The position numbers and the translations under genes were made by a program. Shown here one piece after another: positions 8,263 through 13,322 of a DNA stretch of 13,322 nt (positions are counted from its first letter, which is position 1; every line of letters begins with the position of its first letter). Under the pieces are notes generated by a model, which saw only the letters and a program-made list of their open reading frames with translations, was not told the DNA's origin and did no database searches. This DNA is from Burkholderiales bacterium (GTDB lineage: Bacteria > Pseudomonadota > Gammaproteobacteria > Burkholderiales > SG8-39), in NCBI GenBank assembly GCA_029266935.1, contig JAQSVY010000047.1, positions 1 to 13,322 of the forward strand, written 5' to 3'.

Positions 8263-8904
8263 ATGCGAGATTGGCTTCATTTCGTCGCGGTCACTGCTGC
8301 GGCCTTGGGCATGGGCGTGGCCGCAGCACAGACCACGGGCCGGTTCCAGGACGCGGAGGAATGGGCGCGGCGATTCGACGATCCGTCACGCGACGTCTGG
8401 CAGAAGCCTGAGGAGGTCATCCGGGCGCTTGGCCTGCCGCGGAATGCGGTAGTCGCGGATGTGGGCGCGGGAACTGGCTACTTTGCGGTCCGCCTGGCGC
8501 GCGCCGTGCCGGAGGGGCGCGTCTATGGCGCCGATCTCGAACCCCAGATGGTGCGTCACCTCAGGGATCGGGCTGCCGCCGAAAGTTTGGCCAACCTGAA
8601 GGTCGTCCAAGCCACCCGCGAAGGTCCGGCCTTGCCCGAGCCGGTGGATCTGGTTCTACTCGTCAACGTGCAGGGGCTGGTCGTCAATCCGGGCAACTAT
8701 TTCCGCCGCTTGCGGGAATCACTGAAGCCGGGCGGCCGGGTCGCCATCGTTGCCGCCCGGCCCGAGGCTTCGGTGGGCTCACCGAAGCAGATGCGCGCGC
8801 CGGCTGCACAGGTTAAGCACGACATGGCGCGGCAGGGCTATGGCGTGGTCGCCGAACACGATTTCCTGCCGCACCAGTACTTCCTCGTGTTCGAGGCGAT
8901 CTAG
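8263..8904 (+). CDS. Exported class I SAM-methyltransferase-fold protein
   Basis: A 213-residue Rossmann-fold methyltransferase homologue with an apparent Sec signal peptide (hydrophobic residues 7-21 and an AAAQ cleavage region around 20-23). Motif I is DVGAGTGYF (66-74), followed by an acidic loop in VYGADLEPQM, and KPGGRVAIVAARP forms the usual later strand. The N-terminal block FDDPSRDVWQKPEEVIRALG is typical of a group of exported, uncharacterised methyltransferase-domain proteins. The substrate is unknown, and SAM availability outside the cytoplasm is a puzzle. I chose the ATG at 8263; a GTG at 8257 in the same frame would add two residues. Neither has a good Shine-Dalgarno site, which fits a near-leaderless transcript from the FNR-like promoter upstream. 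Confidence 0.8.
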   Translation: MRDWLHFVAVTAAALGMGVAAAQTTGRFQDAEEWARRFDDPSRDVWQKPEEVIRALGLPRNAVVADVGAGTGYFAVRLARAVPEGRVYGADLEPQMVRHLRDRAAAESLANLKVVQATREGPALPEPVDLVLLVNVQGLVVNPGNYFRRLRESLKPGGRVAIVAARPEASVGSPKQMRAPAAQVKHDMARQGYGVVAEHDFLPHQYFLVFEAI

Positions 8905-8999
8905 CTCGTAGTTGCTCGGCGCGACGGAATGCGAAACGCGCAGCGCTGCCGGCCGCACCCGTGCCTGCAACACTGCGGAAACAATTGAAACGATGTTCG

Positions 9000-9029
9000 G
9001 GCTTGTGCGACATCCACGGGATACAAGCC
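9000..9029. repeat. Inverted repeat upstream of osmC-like gene
   Basis: GGCTTGT (9000-9006) and ACAAGCC (9023-9029) form a perfect 7-bp inverted repeat with a 16-nt spacer, 60 bp before the OsmC-family start. Repeat centres are about two helical turns apart, a spacing compatible with a dimeric regulator. The regulator is unidentified. The rest of the 185-bp gap shows no clear promoter. Confidence 0.35.
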
Positions 9030-9089
9030 GGCCGTAATGTCTCTCCCGCGCCATTAGCGCATTTCTTTTACTGAACAGAGGAGGCGGCA

Positions 9090-9653
9090 ATGACCGCGGT
9101 AGCAGAGAAGGAAGTCAAGAATGGTGTAAACGTCGCGGCGCTGCTGGGCGCACGCGAAGCGCTGAGCAAGGCCCCGGAGGCCGCCAGGTTCACCTGGCGC
9201 GCGACCTGCAAGTGGGTGCACGGAACCCACAGCCGCACGAGCGTGAAGGGCTACCACGGCCTCGGTCAGGAGCAGAGCCACAGGACCGAGTTCACCTTCG
9301 ACATGGACCATCCGGAGGTCTTCGCCTCCGAGGACAACGGCGCGACGCCGGTCGAGATGGTGCTGACGGGCCTTGCCGGTTGCCTGACTGCGGGTGTGGC
9401 GGCCGTCGCCCAGCACCGCAAAATCCAGCTGCGCTCGGTGAAGGCGACGCTCGAGGGTGGGATGGACATCCAGGGCATCCTCGGCATCGACGCCGACGTG
9501 CGCAACGGCTTCGACAGCATCAACGTCACGTTCGACATCGACGCCGATGCGACCAAAGAGGAGATCGAGGCGCTCGTGGCGCAGTCGCAGAAGCGCTCGG
9601 CGGTATTCGACATTCTCACCAACCCCACCAACGTCTCGGTGTCGGTCAACTGA
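9090..9653 (+). CDS. OsmC family protein
   Basis: A 187-residue cytoplasmic OsmC/Ohr-superfamily protein. Characterised relatives are thiol peroxidases that detoxify organic hydroperoxides using two cysteines. Here the first, peroxidatic-type Cys is present as Cys98 in the motif GLAGCLTAG at the start of the central helix. The second position, normally a Cys in the late helix, reads SQKRSAVFDILTNPTNV and has no Cys. Cys40 is additional and lies in the N-terminal strand region. The N-terminal 30 residues before FTWRATCKWVHGTHSR are longer than in short Ohr proteins. The start is firm: AGGAGG at 9079-9084, 5 nt before ATG. It is followed after 20 bp by a flavin oxidoreductase gene, probably the same transcript. 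Peroxidase activity with a single Cys would need an external thiol; the role is therefore open. Confidence 0.9.
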   Translation: MTAVAEKEVKNGVNVAALLGAREALSKAPEAARFTWRATCKWVHGTHSRTSVKGYHGLGQEQSHRTEFTFDMDHPEVFASEDNGATPVEMVLTGLAGCLTAGVAAVAQHRKIQLRSVKATLEGGMDIQGILGIDADVRNGFDSINVTFDIDADATKEEIEALVAQSQKRSAVFDILTNPTNVSVSVN

Positions 9654-9673
9654 GCGGCCGCGCCGGCTGCGGG

Positions 9674-10930
9674 ATGCGACCGATGCGAGCCACCGTCCTC
9701 GTCATCGGCGCCGGCCACGCCGGCCTGGCCATGAGCCGCTGCCTCACCGAGCGCTCGATCGACCACGTGGTCCTCGAGCGCGGTGAGGTGGCGAACTCAT
9801 GGAAAACCGAGCGCTGGGATTCGCTGCGGCTGCTCACACCAAACTGGCAGAGCCGCCTGCCGGGCTATGTCTATGCGGGCGACGACCCGCACGGCTACCG
9901 GACCATGGCCGAGACCGTGGCTTTCCTCCAGCAGTATGCCGAGGCGATCTCGGCGCCGGTGCGCACGAATACCGAGGTGACCTCCGTGCGCCGCGTAGAG
10001 GAGGGGTACGCGGTCTCCACGAACAATGGCGAATGGCGGGCCCGCGCCGTGGTGCTCGCGAGCGGCGCCTGCAATATCGCTAACTTACCGGCGCTCGCCC
10101 AAGCGCTGCCTTCCGCGATCGCCAGCCTTACGCCGAACCAGTACCGCAATCCGGGCCAGCTCCCGCAAGGCGGCGTGCTCGTCGTCGGCGCCTCCGCCAC
10201 GGGCGTCCAGCTCGCCGACGAGATCCAGCGCTCCGGCCATCCCGTCGTCCTCGCCGTTGGCGAGCATATCCGGATGCCGCGGCGCTACCGGGGCCGGGAC
10301 ATCCAGTGGTGGATGGATAGCGCTGGGATTCTCGACCAGCGCTACGACGAGATCGATGACCTCGAGCGCGCTCGCAGGGTTCCGTCGCTACAGCTGGCCG
10401 GCTATCCGGACGGACGTTCGGTCGATCTCAACGCGCTTACATCCATCGGCGTCAGGCTGGTCGGCCGCCTCGCCGGGCTGCGGGACGGCAAGGCGCTCTT
10501 TTCCGGGTCGCTCGCCAACCAGGCGGCGCTCTCGGACCTCAAGATGAACCGGCTGCTCGACACGATCGATTACTGGGCGGCCCGCGCCGGCCGCGGCGCC
10601 GCACTCGAGCCGCCGCAGCGCTTCGAGCCGACCCGGATCGAAGCCTCGCCGCCGCTCTCGCTCGAGCTTGTCCGAAGCGGCATCCGCAGCGTCATCTGGG
10701 CGACCGGATTCCGTCCCGACTATTCCTGGCTTCATGTACCGGTCTTCGACCGCAAGGGCCGGATCCGCCACGACGGCGGCGTCGTCGATGCGGCCGGGAT
10801 GTACTTGATGGGCGCGCAGTTCCTGCGCCGGCGGAAATCGGCGCTCATCGACGGCGCCGGCGATGATGCGCGCGAGCTGAGCGCGCATCTGGAGTCGCAC
10901 CTGCAGGAGCGCCGGCAGGCCGCCGCCTGA
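9674..10930 (+). CDS. FAD-dependent oxidoreductase, flavin monooxygenase-like
   Basis: A 418-residue flavoprotein with two dinucleotide-binding folds: GAGHAG (12-17) for FAD near the N-terminus and GASATG (172-177) for NAD(P)H, plus the late IWATGFRPDYSWL motif. This is the architecture of CzcO / flavin monooxygenase-like oxidoreductases. The Baeyer-Villiger/FMO fingerprint with HxxxW is not seen; the matching stretch reads QYRNPGQLPQG. The upstream open frame overlapping the OsmC gene is not family-like. The start is taken at ATG 9674, with ATG 9683 three codons later as an alternative; Shine-Dalgarno support is weak for both (GGGA at 9671-9674 would favour 9683). The 20-bp gap to the OsmC gene indicates an operon, which hints at a shared redox substrate. 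Substrate unknown. Confidence 0.87.
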   Translation: MRPMRATVLVIGAGHAGLAMSRCLTERSIDHVVLERGEVANSWKTERWDSLRLLTPNWQSRLPGYVYAGDDPHGYRTMAETVAFLQQYAEAISAPVRTNTEVTSVRRVEEGYAVSTNNGEWRARAVVLASGACNIANLPALAQALPSAIASLTPNQYRNPGQLPQGGVLVVGASATGVQLADEIQRSGHPVVLAVGEHIRMPRRYRGRDIQWWMDSAGILDQRYDEIDDLERARRVPSLQLAGYPDGRSVDLNALTSIGVRLVGRLAGLRDGKALFSGSLANQAALSDLKMNRLLDTIDYWAARAGRGAALEPPQRFEPTRIEASPPLSLELVRSGIRSVIWATGFRPDYSWLHVPVFDRKGRIRHDGGVVDAAGMYLMGAQFLRRRKSALIDGAGDDARELSAHLESHLQERRQAAA

Positions 10931-10995
10931 ACGAAAGTGCTGCCGCCCGGGAGGTGGATCGGCAGAGTCGAGACGGACCAAGATTGGAGGATTGA

Positions 10996-11721
10996 ATGGA
11001 AGAACTCACACGCGTGCTGATCGTCGAGGATGACCACGACGTTCGCGAGGCGACGGCCGAGTACTTGTCTTCGCGAGCTTTCGCGGTGGAGACCGCAGAA
11101 AGCGGCGAAGCCGTCCGCACCGCGCTCGCGAAGAGCATGCCCGACGTGGTGCTGCTTGACCTCGGCCTGCCGGGCGAGGACGGCCTTGGCGTTGCGCGCT
11201 ACCTGCGCGAGAGACACGACGTGGCGATCATCATGGTCACGGGGGCCAGCGACGTGGTGGATCGCGTGGTCGGCCTAGAGGTCGGCGCGGACGACTACGT
11301 CGCCAAGCCGTTCGAAATGCGCGAGCTGCTCGCGCGCATTAACAGCGTCCTGCGGCGCACGCGCCGCAGCGACGCAGTCCGCGCGCACGCGCCAGCGCCC
11401 CGGGCGAACGCCGTGCGCCTGGGCGAGTGCACTCTCGACCTGTCCGCGCACCGGCTGCTCGGAGCCGCCGGGGACGAGATTCCGATCACCAGCATGGAAT
11501 TCGGCTTGCTGCGGGCCTTTACCGAGCACCCGAACCAGGTGCTGAGCCGCGACCGCCTGCTTACGCTTACGCGCAACCGCGAGTGGGAACCGTTCGACCG
11601 GTCGATCGACATCCGGATCGCGCGGCTGCGGCGCAAGATTGAGCGCGATCCCGCGCGGCCCGCCATCATTAAGACGGTGCGCGGGACCGGGTACTTGTAC
11701 GCGCCAGGCACCGGGCAGTGA
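10996..11721 (+). CDS. OmpR/PhoB-type response regulator
   Basis: A 241-residue two-domain transcription factor. The receiver domain (about 5-118) has the acidic pocket Glu11/Asp12/Asp13, the phospho-acceptor Asp55 (VVLLDLGLPG), the switch Thr82 (IIMVTG) and the conserved Lys104 (AKPF). After a linker rich in Ala/Pro/Arg (about 120-138), the winged-helix DNA-binding domain spans about 140-235. It includes LTMEFGLL-like ITSMEFGLLRAF, the recognition-helix region DIRIARLRRKIE and the wing VRGTGYLY. The start is supported by GGAGG (10986-10990) 5 nt before ATG. It overlaps the next gene, a histidine kinase, by 4 nt (GTGA), so the two form a two-component pair. It lies 65 bp behind the flavin oxidoreductase on the same strand and could belong to that transcript. 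Target genes are not identifiable. Confidence 0.95.
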   Translation: MEELTRVLIVEDDHDVREATAEYLSSRAFAVETAESGEAVRTALAKSMPDVVLLDLGLPGEDGLGVARYLRERHDVAIIMVTGASDVVDRVVGLEVGADDYVAKPFEMRELLARINSVLRRTRRSDAVRAHAPAPRANAVRLGECTLDLSAHRLLGAAGDEIPITSMEFGLLRAFTEHPNQVLSRDRLLTLTRNREWEPFDRSIDIRIARLRRKIERDPARPAIIKTVRGTGYLYAPGTGQ

Positions 11722-13322
11722 GCGCCCGCCCGATAAGCGCGAACGAAGCGGCTTTGCGCAATGCGGCGCTCGCGGTCTCGCGGGCGGTGGGCGAAGGCGT
11801 GTTCCGCGAGCTGGTGAAGGCCATGGCGGCGAACCTCGGCGCCGATCTCGCGTTCATCGCTCTTCCCAAGGACACCGGGTGCCGGCGCATGCAGATGCTC
11901 GCGTTCTATGCCGACGGCCGGATCGTCGAGGACTTCGAGTACGACGTGGAGGGAACGCCGTGCGAGACCGTGATCGGCCAGCAGTTCCGCCTCTACCCAT
12001 CGGGCCTTCAGCAGCTCTTTCCGGCCGACACCGAGTTCAGGAACATGGACGCGCAGAGCTACGCGGGATGCCCGCTCACGGACGCGCGCGGTCGCCCCGT
12101 AGGGCTCATGTCCGTAGCCCTGCGCCGCGAGATGGACCAGCCCGGGCTCGTGGAGTCGGTGCTCAAGATCTTCGCCGCGCGCGCCGAGGCGGAACTGGAG
12201 CACCGCCGTGCGGAGCGCGCGATCCGCGAGCGCGAAGCGCAGCACCGCGCGACCTTCGACACGTCGGTCGACGGCATGGTGGTGATGGACGCGCAGGCGC
12301 GCATCGTCGACGCCAACCCGGCCTTCCTGGCGATGTTCGGCCGCAGCCGCGAAGAGCTGCTCGCCATGCCGCCGCAGGAACTGGTGTCGCCCGAAAGCCA
12401 CGGGACGTGCAGCCACGTGCTGGCCGCGGCGGCCGAGGGCAGGATATTCCAGGGGGAATGCAAAGCGCGGCGCGCCGACGGCGCGCTGTTCGACGTCGAG
12501 CTGCGCGGCGTGCCGATGCACTACCTGGGGCGGCCCCACCGGCTCGTCATCGTGCGCGATATCACGGAGCGCCGCAGGGCCGAGGAGCAGCTGCGCCAAA
12601 GTGAGGAGCGCTACCGGCTGCTGTTCGAGATGGAGTCCGACGCCATCGTCCTGGTCGACGTCGAGACTCTGCAGCACCTGGATGTCAACCGGGCGGCGGC
12701 CGAGCTCTACGGCTACAGCCGCGAGGAGCTTCTCGCGCTCAAGTCCACCGACCTCTCGGCGGAGGATCACAAGACGCGCACGGCGATGCAGACCGGCAGC
12801 AAGTTCGTGCGGGTGCCGCTGCGCTACCACCGCAAGAAAGACGGCACGGTGTTCCCGGTGGAGATCACCGCCAACTTCTTCGAGCTGCACGGGCGCAGGA
12901 CCATGCTCGCGGCAATCCGCGACGTCACCGAGCGCAAGCAGGCAGAGGAGGCGCGCGGGCGGCTCGAGGCGCAGCTGCGCCAGGCGCAGAAGATGGAGGC
13001 GATCGGGCAACTATCGGGCGGTATCGCGCACGACTTCAACAACATCCTGACCGGAATCCTGGGCTACCTGACGCTGGCAGGCGACCGGCAGGACGACCTG
13101 GGCGATGCCAGGCTGGGCAGGTACCTGGAGCAGGCGCGCAAGGCGTCGCTGCGTGCGCGCGACCTGATCCAGCAGATGCTCACCTTCAGCCGGAGCGGGA
13201 AGGGCGTTTCGCGGCCGGTCGAGATCGCCGAACTGATCGAAGAATCGGTCTCGCTGCTCAAGTCCTCGCTGCCCTCGACGGTAGAGCTCGCTACGCAGGC
13301 GCAGGCAGGCCTTGCCGCCGTG
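11718..13322 (+). CDS. GAF-PAS-PAS sensor histidine kinase (partial, 3' end missing)
   Basis: An open frame of 535 codons that runs past the window edge. It starts at GTG 11718, overlapping the response regulator stop (GTGA). Domain order: GAF-like (about residues 20-155, FRELVKAMAANLGADLAFIAL onward), PAS1 (about 172-288, with the closing IVRDITERRRAEEQL), PAS2 (about 294-410, closing IRDVTERKQAEEA), then the HisKA dimerisation helix with the phospho-acceptor His438 in GGIAHDFNNIL. No transmembrane segment is seen, so it should be a cytosolic sensor of a small molecule, redox state or light. The ATP-binding domain, and any C-terminal receiver, lie outside. HDFNN-type kinases are often hybrids with a C-terminal receiver domain; that cannot be checked here. 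Overlap with the OmpR-type regulator indicates co-translation and likely cognate partners. Confidence 0.93.
   Translation, partial: MSARPISANEAALRNAALAVSRAVGEGVFRELVKAMAANLGADLAFIALPKDTGCRRMQMLAFYADGRIVEDFEYDVEGTPCETVIGQQFRLYPSGLQQLFPADTEFRNMDAQSYAGCPLTDARGRPVGLMSVALRREMDQPGLVESVLKIFAARAEAELEHRRAERAIREREAQHRATFDTSVDGMVVMDAQARIVDANPAFLAMFGRSREELLAMPPQELVSPESHGTCSHVLAAAAEGRIFQGECKARRADGALFDVELRGVPMHYLGRPHRLVIVRDITERRRAEEQLRQSEERYRLLFEMESDAIVLVDVETLQHLDVNRAAAELYGYSREELLALKSTDLSAEDHKTRTAMQTGSKFVRVPLRYHRKKDGTVFPVEITANFFELHGRRTMLAAIRDVTERKQAEEARGRLEAQLRQAQKMEAIGQLSGGIAHDFNNILTGILGYLTLAGDRQDDLGDARLGRYLEQARKASLRARDLIQQMLTFSRSGKGVSRPVEIAELIEESVSLLKSSLPSTVELATQAQAGLAAV

Noticed and set aside
9212..9673. 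N-terminal extension of the flavin oxidoreductase across the OsmC gene
   Set aside because: The sequence is a frame shadow of the OsmC gene; the FAD-binding fold starts within 12 residues of ATG 9674.
10940..10965. CTGCCG / CGGCAG inverted repeat between oxidoreductase and regulator
   Set aside because: A 6-bp stem with a 14-nt loop and no T-tract is within chance expectation for this GC content.
11639..12604. Plus-strand open frame of 321 codons overlapping the kinase
   Set aside because: Arg/Gly/Ala-rich frame shadow; the kinase frame from GTG 11718 carries clear GAF, PAS and HisKA motifs and stays open to the window edge.
11295..13010. Long minus-strand open frame (571 codons) opposite the two-component genes
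   Set aside because: A typical antisense shadow in GC-rich DNA: His/Arg/Leu-rich with no domain, opposite well-conserved regulator and kinase domains.

Overview
The window looks like chromosomal DNA of a high-GC Gram-negative bacterium, most likely a betaproteobacterium (Burkholderiales-like). This rests on the GC-rich coding bias, the lipoprotein and twin-arginine (Tat) export signals, and family content: a DUF1178 protein, a DUF3568-like lipoprotein, a bacterial 3-hydroxyanthranilate dioxygenase and HDFNN-type histidine kinases. I saw no tRNA, rRNA, CRISPR array, insertion sequence or phage gene. The taxonomic call is an inference from gene families, not from a marker gene.

Layout: (1) 99-503, a small outer-membrane-type lipoprotein, faces (2) 540-2531, a Tat-exported three-domain multicopper oxidase on the minus strand. 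(3) A 465-bp gene-free region (2532-2996) with a perfect 18-bp palindrome separates it from the divergent pair (4) 3-hydroxyanthranilate 3,4-dioxygenase (2997-3506) and (5) a 2-oxopent-4-enoate hydratase / oxalocrotonate decarboxylase-like enzyme (3467-4300). These two overlap by 40 bp and look like part of a meta-cleavage route for tryptophan- or nitroaromatic-derived 3-hydroxyanthranilate. A strong GC hairpin fills the 28-bp gap to (6) a minus-strand, translationally coupled operon: alpha/beta hydrolase (7722-7000), acyl-CoA dehydrogenase family protein (7003-5768) and acyl-CoA ligase (5771-4329). Successive genes overlap by 4 nt (ATGA) and 3 nt.

The right half is all on the plus strand: (7) DUF1178 protein (7746-8207), starting 23 bp from the divergent hydrolase; (8) an apparently exported SAM-methyltransferase-fold protein (8263-8904), preceded by a near-perfect FNR/ANR-type box; (9) an OsmC-family protein (9090-9653) followed after 20 bp by (10) a two-Rossmann flavin oxidoreductase (9674-10930); (11) an OmpR-type response regulator (10996-11721), overlapping by 4 nt (12) a GAF-PAS-PAS-HisKA histidine kinase that runs off the right edge.

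The most striking direct observation is a perfect, in-frame 57-bp tandem duplication (19 codons) inside the acyl-CoA ligase, between its ATP-binding P-loop and its substrate-pocket motif. Others worth a second look: an acyl-CoA dehydrogenase homologue without the usual C-terminal catalytic Glu; an OsmC protein with only one of the two redox cysteines; the FNR-like site before an exported methyltransferase; and a periplasmic laccase-like enzyme divergent from a dioxygenase whose substrate, 3-hydroxyanthranilate, is a classic laccase substrate. I found no clear evidence of an entirely new multi-gene system; the candidates are given as graded findings.
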